The notes under the pieces are model-generated. The model was not told the DNA's origin. It saw only the letters and a list, made by a program, of their open reading frames with translations, and did no database searches. Both the position numbers and the translations under genes were made by a program. This document shows, in pieces, positions 46,951 to 58,549 of a stretch of DNA of 64,000 nucleotides; within the stretch, counting starts at the first letter, position 1, and each line of letters starts with the position of its first letter. The stretch covers positions 6,824,653-6,888,652 of the forward strand of contig OZ022241.1 in NCBI GenBank assembly GCA_963978895.1, written 5' to 3'. The DNA comes from Erpobdella octoculata. Its lineage: Eukaryota; Annelida; Clitellata; Hirudinida; Erpobdellidae.

Positions 46951-48840
46951 ATGTCTGACGAGAAATTCATTGCGATGGGACAGGCCCTAGGCTATTCCGG
47001 AGAAGATTTAAGGAATTATGTCAAAGAGTTAAAGGATGAAGAAAGAGTTAGGAGATTAGAAGAACGTGAAGAAAAAAAACAAGAACGGGAAGAGCGAGAA
47101 AAAAAGGCTCAGCAAGAACGGGAAGAGCGAGAACGGGAACGTGAACACGAAGAGAAAAAGACTCAAGAGGCTAAAGAAGAACGAGAACTCCAACTTCAAC
47201 AGGCTAAAGAAGAACGAGAACTTCAACTTCTACGTGAGCGCGAACAACGCCAGCATGAATTGGAATTGAAAAAGCTGGAATTAGAGGCCCTAACGAAAAA
47301 AGAGCCAAAGGTAGAGGTAACAAAGATTCCTTATCCAAAGTTTTCTGAAGGTGATGACATCGACGCATTTTTGCTGAGATTTGAGTCATTGGCAAAAGCC
47401 AATGGTCACCCTCAGAAGGATTGGGGAATGCTTCTAGGGTCGTTGCTTAGTGCGAAGACTTTGGAAGTGTTTGGCCAACTTAGCGATAGTCAGATGCAGG
47501 ACTACAGGACGGCAAAGGAGGCACTCCTTCGTCGTTTTGGGAAGTCAGCGGAAGACTATCGCATAATGTTTCGAGAGTCAATGCCTGAAACGGAGGAGAC
47601 CTGGGAACATTATCTAGTGCGGCTAGATAGCCACCTCAGGCGCTGGGTGGATCTCACGGGCAAACAAAACCTGTTGTTTTTGTTTCTGGAAGAGCAGTTT
47701 TTCGGAAAGTGCCCGGCGGGAATGGTCGAGTAATTGTTGGAGAAAGAGAGCAGAGATGTCAATGAGCTGTGCCTTTGGGTCAACAAGTACAGCCAAGCCC
47801 ACCCAGAGAAGAGGTTGGCAAAATTGGACAGCAATAGCAGGATGGGTTGGAACCGGGGTCAGTCGGTCAGTGACGCCAAAATGGTTGAACCTCGTTGCTA
47901 CAACTGTCATCAAACGGGGCACATGGCAAGAGAGTGTCGGCAGAGTAGCCCTAGTAATCCTCTATTTTGCCAAACACGGAAAGAAACGACTACGTCAGCA
48001 CCATGCAAGGATTCTGGAGTAGTGAATGCATGCGCGGTCATGGTGTTGGATGGTAAAATGAATGAGGTCCAGTTAAAATGTGGCTGCTTTTCACCGGTAA
48101 TAGCGGATGGTTGTTTTCACTCAGGAGAAAAATTTAAATTAACCAGAGGGTTTGTGAACAGAAGACCGGTAAAGGTTTTGAGGGACACTGGCTGTACTTC
48201 CATAATAGTAAAGGAATCATTAGTGCACCCGCGTCAGATGACCGGAAGAACAAGACCTTGTGTTTTGATCGACGGCACAGTCCGGGTAGCCCCAACAGCA
48301 GTGGTAAAAATCAAAACAGACTGGTTCAGAGGAACCAGGGAAGTGATGTGCATGAAAAACCTACTTTGCGATCTCGTGCTGGGAAATGTTGAAGGGGTAA
48401 GAGGTTTTGATGCAATGGCGGCAGGAAAACGCTTTGGTCGGAAACCACAGAAATCCGCTTCCAACTACGACAGCACTCAGAGGAATGATCAGGTAAATTT
48501 TAGAAAATCGTCGGCTAACTCGGAGCTGTATAAAAGCAAGGAAAGAAACACGTCTGCTATTTCAAAGGTAGGAAATAAAGTTGAGGCAAAAGTTCAAGCT
48601 TTGAATCCACCAAAAGAAAGACCAAGGCTCAATCTTCTGCCTAGAGGCCAAAATGGAGGGGTGGGGAAAGATGGAAAGTTGAATTCGGCAATTTTCGGAG
48701 ATGCCCGCCCTGTTGACACAGCACGCAGAGAGATAGAGATTGAGAATAAGTTGAAAGTAAACTATTTCAAAGGCAGGGAGAACATCGGTGCTGACTTTCT
48801 TAGTCGTAAAAAGAGTGACGATGTAATCAAGAAACACTGA
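46951..48840 (+). pseudogene. Gag-protease fusion reading frame of the 46-kb gypsy, one in-frame stop
   Basis: The ATG at 46951 opens a frame with an N-terminal Glu/Arg coiled coil (residues about 30-115), then a gag capsid region of the SCAN-like type found in arthropod gypsy elements (KIPYPKFSEGDDIDAFLLRF, MFRESMPETEETWEHYL). A TAA at 47731-47733 interrupts it, but the same frame continues to 48840. The second part has a CCHC knuckle (CYNCHQTGHMAREC, about 47899-47940), a protease active-site box (RDTGCTSI) and, after a deletion of most of pol, the RNase H end GADFLSR. The product could supply gag only, if at all. Confidence 0.85.
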
Positions 48841-48870
48841 CGCGTTTCTTTTTTTCGAAGAGGGGGGATA

Positions 48871-49044
48871 TGTAAGATGAAGATAATTCATCTTACGTAT
48901 TTTCATAGTATTTGTTTATTTTATTTTATTATGTGTGCATTTTATTATGATTGGAAACAATAAGTCATATATATATATATATGTTTTATATATATATATA
49001 TGTATATATATATGTATGTCTGTTTATTATTTTTTTATCTAAAA

Positions 49045-49084
<40 letters not shown>

Positions 49085-49416
49085 TTTTCCGGATTTTTAC
49101 TGGTAAGATTGTAAATATTATTTTGTGTATGAATTTTGAGAAACTAGACAGTGTGTTATAAAGTTGAGTGTTCGAGAAGAAAAATAAAAGTTTAAAGAGA
49201 CGTGCTGCAGAGAGAAATTGGAATTTACAAAAGATTTGTTAGAACCGTGCGAAATTCTACAAAGTGAGAGAATTCAGTTTTATTTGAGTCCAGTTAAAAG
49301 ATTTATTTTTCAAGGGAGAATAATTAAGTTAAAATAAATTCGAGAAATATTGTGATATAAATAACTTCGACTTTAACGTTACGAATCGCTAGAAAGCATA
49401 TTCCTCCACGTTTACA
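48871..49416 (+). repeat. Right LTR of the 46-kb gypsy element
   Basis: Nearly identical to the left LTR; 6 bp shorter in a TA tract. Confidence 0.9.
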
Positions 49417-50127
49417 ATTGTTTAAAAACATTAATTTGAACAAAACTCATTTAAAAAGTATAATACAAATCCTGAAATCTGAATTACCCAAATCTTCAAT
49501 TTTTGCATCATTCTTAGCATTGTCAGCGGAAGTGAAGTCAACGCAAAATTTTTTTGCATCTGTTTTAAAAATATAATCAACATTTTTGAATTGCTCCTGA
49601 GTAAATAAAATTGCTTATTATATTCAATAAATTAAAATAAGCTTATATATAATTGAGTTATTAAAACATTTAATATACATACCATCAAGAGTGTACTTTT
49701 TCACAAAACCTTTAGGATGAAAATATATAAAATATTGTCAAATTAATACAAAAGTATTTTTAATTAATTAATCTTATACACAATTATTGTATGAACCACA
49801 ATCACTCAACTCTCTAACTCTCCAAAATAACTTTTGACACAATCGGGCACGTCATGGGGCGGGTTTTCAGCTGTAAAATTTATAAATTATTGAATGAAAA
49901 TCATTTTCATTCATTAATATAAAAATGTTAATAAGTGAAAAAAGTAAATTAAAAAAATTAATGAATAATGATTATTTTTTATTATTTAAAATCAAAATGT
50001 TAATAATTGCTACAACTGAATTTTCATTCCGCTATTTGAACAACCCATATCAAGTTACATTTACAACCTAAGCTTATGAGATGTTATTTTTGTCGTAGAG
50101 TGATATAATTAAGCATTTATGAGACGT

Positions 50128-50215
50128 TTTTGTCTAGTGGTTTAGACACCGGCATGGATATCCGGAGTACACGGGTTCGATTCCAGGTTCGGGCCCGTAA
50201 TTTCCCTGAGCAAGA
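50128..50215 (+). mobile_element. tRNA-derived SINE head, copy 1
   Basis: An A-box-like TCTAGTGGTTTAGACACCGG and a B box GGGTTCGATTCC at tRNA spacing, followed by a non-tRNA body shared with 63116 and downstream. The missing acceptor stem pairing argues for a SINE or tRNA pseudogene. Confidence 0.6.
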
Positions 50216-50684
50216 AATTAACTCGCATGTGTTCACGTCAACTCAGCTTTTATTTTTTAGTGATCGATAAATGATTGCCAGTTTTGCGAGTGGGATAATG
50301 TGGTTCGGCACATTCGGATACATGCGGGTGGTAAAAAACTGTGATTCCATATGTGTGAGCTATCCCCGGAGATGTTGGGGTGAAAGATATTTCACAAAAG
50401 GTCGCTCTAATGTTATAATTAATAAGAACAATCATGTGAGAAGTTAAGGTTAAAACCTGAATACATAGTTTACTGAATTAATGATGAATTTATGCTAGTA
50501 TAAAGTACTAGATTATCTTAAAAATTGAATATAGCAGTATTAAGATGAAAGATTTAAATAAAAAAGATGTTACAAAAGCAATGACAAAACAATAGTAAAT
50601 TGTTTAAACAGTCGTTTGAAAGAAAATAGGTTATGTTAAAGTGATATGGTCAGTGGAAATATGGAATATAAGTTGGCAGGGGCG

Positions 50685-51420
50685 TCCAGAAAAGGGTTAG
50701 GATAAAAATGTTTTTTCGCAAAGCTAAGGGAGAAAACTTCCCCCCTGAGCTTTAGTTTTACGGTTAAAAAAGTTTCAGATGTGTAACAGATTTAAGCAAC
50801 AGAACCTTACATTTATGTAGCAATTGTCGTTGTTCACACCTCAGACTCTCTTTAGTGATAAGTCTATAAACACAGACATTGAAATGATTTGCCAACTCTA
50901 TGGAGCTGATGCCAATGCAGTCGCAGCTAAACTATCAGGCTTCAAAACAACGTTCTGTCTTTCATCTCAGAATAGCACTGCTACTAATACTGATGATCTC
51001 CTACAAAATGGTTGCGACGATCAAGGGCAATCTGATAATGAAGAAGACCACATTGCTGGTTGAGTCTGACATTGGCAACAACGATGTCATCATGACAGAA
51101 AATGACGCAAAGCTGAACGAAGAACGGCAGTGGCAACAATATGCATTAATGAAATCATTGCAATTGCTTTCTGAATTATCTGGCTTTTCAAATTTATACA
51201 AGTCTGTATAGCATCTTTGCTTGTGTTGAAGTTTCCAATGTCTCAACTGAAAGAGCGTTAAGTAAACTGAAGATCATCAAAAATAGACTTTGATCATCAA
51301 TTTCAGATGATTATTTGTGAGCCCTTATGATAATATCATCAAAAAAGCCTTGCCTGTACAGTTAAAAAATTATGATATTATTTCTCGTGTTGCTTGTGCT
51401 ACTCCCACTCTGCGAGCGCA
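50685..51420 (+). pseudogene. hAT transposase remnant (ZMYM/TTF type), copy 1
   Basis: A hAT-style end CAGGGGCGTCCAG at 50685 is followed by an open stretch 50824-51063 and, after frame breaks, ERALSKLKIIKNR, then SSISDDYL and ALMIIS: the C-terminal dimerisation block of this hAT group. The right part is cut at about 51420, where gag-like sequence begins. The duplicate starts at 63655. Confidence 0.65.
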
Positions 51421-52640
51421 AATGAAGAATTACCAAACTTGGTAAAAGAAATGAGAGAAATAAACAAAGCAGCACAGAGGAGAGTGGAAAGGGAAAACAA
51501 AATAACTATGAACACGATGAGAATATAATTAGTTTTTGGTGGTCAGGTTTGCCTGAAGACGAGATAGCAGCGGTTGGTACGGCAATGATGCCGGATGATA
51601 ACGTGGATCTTCTGGTAGTGATTTGCCTAAATGTTGTCTGGATAGCAAAACTATTGAGAGCGTGGTCACAGAGACGGCTTAGGCAGTGATGAACACGGTT
51701 CTGTACCAGCGTGTTGTTATTGAAGAAATTGATGTGGGTTGTTGCGGCAAAACCCAGTTTGAATCGAAGTCCACCAGCTATGTCTCAGAACCTGTGACAG
51801 ATGGCGGCCGGACAGACTGCACAGATTAGATGGGGCACGAAAAAAATAAAGAAAGGAAAATTGATCCAGTTTTGCGGTGGGGTGACACCGAGTAGCTGAT
51901 TGTTGCTGGACTCTGACAGATTTAGGGGAAGTCGTCGGATCCGTCGGACAAGACTCGGAGGATTGCTTGATCAAATTTACCAAAGATATTTCTGTTGCGG
52001 AAAAGGTTTACGACAGTTTCGAATTTGATGGCAGTAGCTTGAAAAAAGTGTGATGATGAATGACACTTGTGATGTGGCGTCTGAACAAGGTGTTTCACAA
52101 TTTTTGAATGTCGGCTGTAGCTGCGATTGTAACCTTTGGTGGAAGGTATTTCCAGAGCCTTGGTCAAGCAAACGGAAAACTTCGGTCTCCAGCGTTCTTT
52201 AAATAAGTAGCAAGAATAAGAGGGAAGATAAAGATGATGACCTGAGTCTTCTTCGAGTTTGGACGTCGCTCACGCGTGTGAAGTCCTAACGCAGATATAA
52301 GGGAGCTGACTTGTCGAAGCACTTAAAAACTATAAGTGAAAGTTTAAATCAATCTTGCAATTAACTTTTAGGCAATGAAGCTTTCGAAGGATGGGGAAGA
52401 TATGATAATAATTTTTGGCTCATCAGTCTAGCGGATACGTTGTTAATCCACTGTAGTGACTGTAGACGTCGAATCAGGAACTTTGGAAGCCCTGCAATAA
52501 TAGAATTACAGCAATCAAGCTTTGAAAAAACTAAGGATGTCACAAATGTGGGTAAAGATGATGCGACTGTTTTATTTTGTCGTAAAGTCGAGAATCACGC
52601 TTTGGTGACATGACTGACATGAGTGCACGTGGACATGTCA
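51420..52640. repeat. Duplicated gag/LINE block (copy of about 36640-37860)
   Basis: Starts with the gag fragment (AATGAAGAATTACCAAACTT) and ends at GGACATGTCAG, where it joins the exon-4B region of locus 6. Unit 1 has about 700 bp with the UTR exon between these points, so a deletion here removed that exon from locus 6. Confidence 0.7.
52140..52543 (-). pseudogene. CR1/L2-like LINE 3' fragment, copy 2
   Basis: The minus frame 52543-52361 reads VFSKLDCCNSIIAGLPKFLI, then RRLQSLQ, a conserved CR1/L2 RT thumb motif. Duplicate of 37310-37740 but somewhat better preserved here. Confidence 0.7.
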
Positions 52641-52684
52641 GAAATTCCAAATTTTTAAAGCATAAAACTGATTGGAAAATATAA

Positions 52685-53112
52685 TTACTTAGAGTGGTGA
52701 TTTTCAAAAAATTCAAGAGCGCAATCGCTTGGTTCGGGAAAATGTTCAGCTGCATTATATATAAAAATAATATGCTAAAATCCAAAATTAATAATTTTTT
52801 AAGAAAACATAAATTTAAACAAAATTCATTCAATGAGTATAACAAACATAATTCCTAAAACGGTTACTACCCAAATCTGAAAGTTTTGCAACATCCTTAG
52901 CATTTTCAGCTGCAGTGAAGTCAACGCAAAATTGTTTTGCATCTGTTTGAAAAATATAATCAAATATTTGTATTGATTCTGAGTAAATAAAATTGTTTAT
53001 TATAAGCAAGTGTTTAAATACGTTCTATTATTTTGTACATAATAATTGTACAAAATTAAGTTATTAAAATATTCAATTTACGTACCATCGAGAGTGTACT
53101 GTTCTACAAATT
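52685..53112 (-). CDS. Locus 6 cassette B: exons 2B-4B
   Basis: Exons 53112-53086 (27 nt), 52942-52871 (72 nt) and 52749-52685 (65 nt, TAA). About 75 residues with the signal exon. Very close to locus 4; the tail is ENHHSK and exon 4B starts EHFPEPSDC. The family's downstream UTR exon is absent because the duplication breakpoint lies at about 52641, so 3' end formation here would need another site. Confidence 0.6.
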
Positions 53113-53513
53113 CTTTAGGATGCAAATAGAAAAATAATCATGAAAATTATTAGAAATATTGTTTTTTAATTATTAAACTTAAGACATTTTTATAACAAAA
53201 ACAAACACAATTTTAAAAATTGATTAAACCAGTTAGCTATAGAATTATAGCAAAAAGTACATCACTTTGTTTTTAATAATTGGTTATTTAGATAAACCAA
53301 TGAACATAAAAAATTGGTTAACAATTTAGAAATACAAACGTTTTACGTCAAATAAAAGTTGATTTTTTGTTAATTTTTAAAAGTTTTTATCACTTAGCTG
53401 CTCATAAAACATAATTATATTTGAACAAATATGAATTTATTCAATTTTGAATTTGTAGATTCAACTTAAGTAAACAATAATTTAAACACAGTTATTTGTT
53501 GAACCACAATCAC

Positions 53514-55211
53514 TCAACTCTCTAAATCTCCAAGATAACTTTTGACACAGTCGGGTAATTCATGGGGAGGATTCTCAGCTGAAAATTGTATATAATAATT
53601 AAAAAAAGAGTCATTACTATTTATTAATATCAACATGTTAACAGTTGCAAAAACTTAATTTATTAAGAAAAGATTTTTTAAATGATGAACAATTTACGTT
53701 TTTTTGGAAGTTCGCCAGTTTTAGCTAAGTAGCCACAAAATTTTTTGGAAGCTGATTTAATAAACAAAAGATTATTTTAGTTAACTACATGTGTTTAGCG
53801 TTTTATCTATTTATATGTATATAATTACTTACCCATATATATAATGATACTTACCTCCTACAAAAAATTTTAAGCCATCATCGTCTGAATAAAAATATTA
53901 ATACAAAAGTCAGAATAGTTTTTGTGTTTAAAAAACTTCGCCTCGCTAATTGCGAGCCAGTCCCATGCCTGGGTAAAGGAGGAGGGACAGTTAAAAGGAT
54001 CAAACTTTGATCCAGGACAGGAAGAACTTATGTGTTTCCTACATACAGCCACTTCAGTCTTAAAACACTTGGTGTAAAGGACTATAAACTATCATAAAAA
54101 CAAGTAGAGGAAATAACAAGTTTTTCCACAAAAACTTTTATTTCAAATACACTCGATTTAGAAATACAAAAGATGTTCAAATTACGTTTTTTTTAATTGA
54201 ATCATGTATTGTCATCCAATATAAAGCTATGCTGAAAGTTTCAGCTTCCTAGCTAGTCAAAAAGCTGGTTAAACTTTACTTGCAAGATTTGCGTACAGAG
54301 AAGGCCACACACACACAGACACAAACAGAGATTGTAACCTAAATAAAAGTTTGTAAAAAATTGTGTTTAAAAGTTTTTGTTCAACTATGCAGGGTTTGTA
54401 AGCATATGAAATTACAATCATCAAAGTTTATTGTGTAACAAAATTCAAATTTAGTTTACGTAACAAAGTTTGATGGTTTTCCGCAGCTTTTAGTAAATCT
54501 ATTTTACGTTTTATGGGCAAAAAGAAAATTGGAGGGAGAGGGAGAAAAAATAGCGGGAGAACGAACGGGGAGGAAGAGCGAGGGGAATGGGGAAAGACTG
54601 GATAAAATAGGAGGTAAAAATTAAATGAATTAAATAATGATCAACGACAGGAAAAACTAAAGTGCTTCAATAGCGCAATCTAAACAACTTTTAGCATTAA
54701 ATTAAAAATTTTAAAAATTAAAAAAAAATCTGTTTTTTATTTTACGTTATATTGGCAAAAAGAAAAAAAGAAGAAATTACGTTATATTGGCAAAAAGAAA
54801 AAAAAGAAAAATAGGGAAAAGCCCGTTATCCCTGTGATAAACTTAATAAATTGCAAAAAAAATGCCTTTCCTACTATTAAAAATGAAGAATTTACGTCCC
54901 TGCTCTACAGGACTCACGCTCGTGAAAGCTACTGACTCCGGAAAAACCAGACCACCAAAATGTTTTAAATGTAAACGTCTTACCGTTACACTACTAGAAA
55001 AACTATTCATACACCCCTAAACTTCAACACAATGTTTTAAAAAGTCAATGTGGAATTAATATAAAAATATTGTGTGTTTTAAAGTAATTTTATTTTTTGA
55101 TCTTTTTAATTGTAATTGTCGTAAATATTAAACATAAAAAATCTTACCAGATTCTGCAAAAATGACATTTGCAACAACCAGGATCAAAACTCCTACAATA
55201 ACGGCTTTCAT
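53514..55211 (-). CDS. Locus 6 form A: small secreted two-cysteine peptide
   Basis: Exons 55211-55148 (64 nt), 53884-53855 (30 nt), 53751-53698 (54 nt) and 53578-53514 (65 nt, TGA). About 70 residues, nearly the same as locus 4 (DDDG instead of DDEG in exon 2). All splice sites are kept. Intron 1 holds a SINE-like copy (53936) and the inverted repeat at 54170. The upstream region is of the family type and is not cut by the LTR seen at locus 4. Confidence 0.75.
53936..54105 (+). mobile_element. SINE-like short retroposon, copy 4
   Basis: At the same place as copy 40164 in locus 4, so it predates the duplication. Confidence 0.6.
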
Positions 55212-55286
55212 CTTTTTCAGCTTTTTATAACTTCAAGAAACAAATAAGAAAGTTATGTTTGACTAACATTTTCAAATCTTGACTTT

Positions 55287-55294
55287 CTTTTATA
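55287..55294 (-). promoter_or_regulatory. TATA box of locus 6
   Basis: TATAAAAG on the minus strand, about 75 bp upstream of the ATG at 55211. Confidence 0.65.
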
Positions 55295-55479
55295 TTGTTT
55301 TGTAAACGAAGTTCTCTTGTTACAACATTTAATTCTCTTAGAATGAACAGTCCGAACTAAATCAATTCTATTGAAAATTTTTATCAATAGACATATGGCT
55401 TGTTTTCCATCTGAAAACAACTTTGATTTTACAAAATAGGTATAATTGTTTAGAAATGAGCAAAAAGCAAGCTTCTTTC

Positions 55480-55629
55480 TTCCAAAAAACCTGATGACTG
55501 GGGGAGTAGTCGGAGCCATAGAAATTGCTTGATAGAGCAAAATAATAACAAAAATAATTTTTGTTTATTGAAAATTTGCCCACTCCAGTCCTGCGCCAAG
55601 GGACAACTGCCCCCTCGCAACGCCTCTGT
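55480..55629. mobile_element. Left-truncated copy of the hAT MITE at 34830
   Basis: Shares the interior, right end and right flank TTCAAAGCC; the left end is lost at the duplication joint. Confidence 0.7.
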
Positions 55630-55758
55630 TCAAAGCCAAATGAAATGTATCAAATAATTAAACTGTTCTCAAATATAAACTCTCAAGTAAGTACAAAAAA
55701 ACATAGAATTTCAGATTACAGAATATTGTACAGTATGATTTACAGATGGTCTTCTTAC

Positions 55759-55936
55759 CGACTTCCATGCCATTTTTACTGCAAATCTCCACAAGCACGC
55801 CCAACTCGAGACCACCGGCAACGACAACAGCTGCAAATGCAAACTGCAAATGCAAATTGCAAAGATCACCAATAGACATAGTTGCGACACACTTTAACTC
55901 ACAAACTTTGCAATCATTGTCCACAACGTAGTTATT
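55759..55936 (-). pseudogene. Candidate unknown exon, copy 2 (acceptor lost)
   Basis: The reading frame of 35132-35309 is kept in full, with Cys positions unchanged and the GTAAG donor intact. The acceptor TAG has become TTCC. Confidence 0.35.
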
Positions 55937-56375
55937 TGGAAATTACCACTAAAGCTAATGAAAATAAATAAAATCAGCAATGGAGTTAATCAATACTGAT
56001 GAAATTGACTTTGATTCAAGTTTTGATAAAATGAAAACTGAAAATGGTGACGATGAAATTGAAGATTTTTTTTTCCTGACAATTTATTGACTGAGCAAAT
56101 TGAACCAAACAAAATTTAAAAAAAACAAATGAAACAAGAAAATTAACCAGTCGTTCAACAAAATAAGGTATAAAAGTATAAATGACTATTAGGTTAAGGG
56201 TTACCCTAAGTCCGTTATTTGGACTATTCATATCAAGTAAAAATTACAACCTTAGTTTATGATATGTTATCTTTGTTGTAGAGTGACATAACCAATCAAC
56301 ATTCGTGTAAGAAAATAAGACTAAATACATATTACATGTGTTACTGAATTATTTAATTTAGGCTAATTCAGAGTA

Positions 56376-57339
56376 GGGGAGATGGGGGCAATAACGTAAT
56401 AATTTCTAAATTAAAAAAATTAAGGAAATTGTTTATGGTTTGTATTTGTTTCCGTACTATTTGTAGTCCTATTTCCTTTTCAACAATCCGCCGCTGAAAG
56501 TTGATAAATACGAAAGTTTGATTTGACCGGAGAAAAGTACATCTTCACAACAGTTGAGTTTCTGTAATTACAAATTAAATAAACATTTTTTTCGGGAAAA
56601 TTAATTTTGGATTGTATAAACGCATGTCTAAGGCTTATTTTATGGCATACTTTAATTCTCAAACAACATTTATTGATGAAATATCGCCATTTATAGCGTG
56701 GTCCATGTCATAGGGGCTCTTTGATCTGTACCAATATGGGGTACGTTGATCTGTTGATCAAAGTGCCCCTTGTACTAGGATACTAAATGTACGCATTCTC
56801 CGGGCATTGGAGGTTTAGTGTAGTCCTATAATTTGATATTTTCATTTGTGCAAATGATGACTTATTCCAATTTGAAAAGGATGATATTGTGTGTAAACTT
56901 CCAGACCCAATTCATCATGGCGGGACTGCTCAAGCCAGTCGTCACTTGGTCTTTGCAGGAGATTTATCCATTTTTCCTAACATGTGTTGAATTTATATAA
57001 CTTTAATGATTATTATTATTAATAAAAGCTATTATACCTGTTTTCATGTGTTTTTTGAGAGAACTGGATGTAGGATCGTACTGAATTTTACCTAGGATCA
57101 ATGTGCTCCATGGGGGGGATCATAGTGCCCCATATGCGGGGCACTTTGATCTTTTTTAGGGCTTGCACCAAAGTTCAATTTAAAAATAGTTCTCTTAGAT
57201 TATAAAATGTCAAACTTAATTGAATACATAGAAGAGATGTTCCTCTCTGTAATTAACAAAAAAAAAAGTAAATTTTTTGAACGGCTTGACTGTTATCGCC
57301 AAAAAACCTCAAAAGAGATCGAAAAGCCCCCATCTCCCC
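56376..57339. mobile_element. 964-bp TA-target element with 14-bp inverted ends, filled site
   Basis: The ends GGGGAGATGGGGGC and their inverse are flanked by TA (56374-56375 and 57340-57341). The duplicate region at about 35757 reads GAGTACAAG with one TA and no insert, so the insertion is proven by comparison. The interior has several copies of GGGGCACTTTGATC-like motifs in both orientations. No transposase is seen. Most like a Tc1/mariner or pogo non-autonomous element. Confidence 0.9.
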
Positions 57340-57716
57340 TACAAGAAGAAGCAATACTAAATCATTTAAAGAACTAAACAATATATCAGTATTAATATAA
57401 AATATTAACTTCAAATAATGATGTTATTGAGATAATAGTGTAAATAAACAACTGTCGAACTTAATGCTCTAGGCTTTGAAAGACCCTAAAATTAGGGCTA
57501 CCTCATTGCCAAAAGAAAGTATAGTAATCATTCCTATTTGTAATTTGTGCAAATATCTATATTATAATAGCCCAACGTCTCTCCCTGATGTCCGTTTAAT
57601 TTATAGCGCTGTACAAAAAGTATACTTCGGTCAATTAGTTTTTTGACTTAAAATTTATAAACATATATATAATGTATAAAATAAATAAATATTTTAAATA
57701 AATATTGATTTTTAAG

Positions 57717-58045
57717 TCAACGAGAGCAACGTTTTCGCTGGCAATATGTAATTAGATGAGGCAATTCAGATATAGAATGCGCTGTTCAAAAACTCAACCT
57801 TGTATAATTAGTCGTATAGTTATTTTTTATTGAAAAATAGTTCATTTGTATAACTAATGTTCAATTTTTTTTATATTTTTGAAAATAAATACTGGAGTAT
57901 TTATCTATTACTCGCTTTGTCGAACTGACAAAATTAAAAAGTTATTTTAAAGTAGAAAAAGACATATAACGGCTTTATGCTCATTATCTTTCAAAACCAT
58001 TCCAGATAATTTTGCATACGCTTGGCGATATCGTAACATTTTGTG
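57717..58045 (+). repeat. Solo/partial LTR, copy 3
   Basis: Matches 41257-41600 closely, followed by the same TGTGTCAGAAGTGAGATC block. Confidence 0.6.
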
Positions 58046-58089
58046 TCAGAAGTGAGATCTAAAAAACGGTTTTGCAGTTTATAACTCGT

Positions 58090-58525
58090 ACATTATTTAT
58101 TATTTGTAACGATTACTGTGATATTTTTAACGATTACAGTATTGTTATTAAAATTACAGTAATATTTTTAACGATTACAATATTATTATTACGATTACAG
58201 TAATATTTTTAACGATTACAGTATTATTATTACGATTACAGTAATATTTTTAACGATTACAGTCTTATTATTACGATTATAGTAATATTTTTAACGATTA
58301 CAGAATTATTATTACGATTACAGTAATATTTTAACAACTACAGTATTATTATTACGATTACAGTAATATTTTTAACGATTACAGTATTATTATTATTATT
58401 ATTTGTAACGGTTACAGTATTATTTGTAACAATTACTGTATTATTTGTAACGATTACAGTATTATTTGTAACTATTACAGTATTATTTGTAATTATTACA
58501 GTATTATTTGTAACTATCACCAATT
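58090..58525. repeat. Minisatellite, unit of about 20 bp, copy 2
   Basis: Same array as 41640-42065, with one extra ATT in the (ATT)n part and a few substitutions. Confidence 0.9.
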
Positions 58526-58549
58526 ATTTTAGCAACAAAAAACATTCCG

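Larger units (their letters stand above)
46306..49416 (+). mobile_element. Near-intact but internally deleted Ty3/gypsy-like LTR retrotransposon
   Basis: The LTRs 46306-46857 (552 bp) and 48871-49416 (546 bp) both run TGTAAGATG...TTTACA. The differences I see are the TA-tract length and one C/T change. A 5-bp target duplication ATTGT lies at 46301-46305 and 49417-49421. The primer site TGGTGACCCCGAC is at 46859 and the purine tract AGGGGGG at 48861-48867. The interior is only 2.0 kb: gag, zinc knuckle, protease start, then the last codons of RNase H. RT and integrase are deleted. The locus 7 allele (about 60565) lacks it, so it entered after the duplication. Confidence 0.9.
46190..49870 (-). 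pseudogene. Locus 5: 5'-truncated peptide gene interrupted by a gypsy element
   Basis: Exon 4A 49870-49806 (TGA), exon 2B 49709-49683, exon 3B 49559-49488 and exon 4B 46251-46190 (TAA) are all intact in frame and splice sites. The signal exon, exons 2A and 3A and the promoter are missing: homology to locus 7 ends at about 50023, where an unrelated duplicated block begins. The intron between 3B and 4B carries a 3.1-kb gypsy insertion (46306-49416). Without a start it can be expressed only by splicing from an upstream gene, so I call it a pseudogene. Cassette B differs little from locus 7. Confidence 0.75.

Noticed and set aside
50128..50200. Functional tRNA gene
   Set aside because: A and B boxes are present, but acceptor-stem pairing is lacking and the sequence continues into a repeated body with a second copy at 63116.
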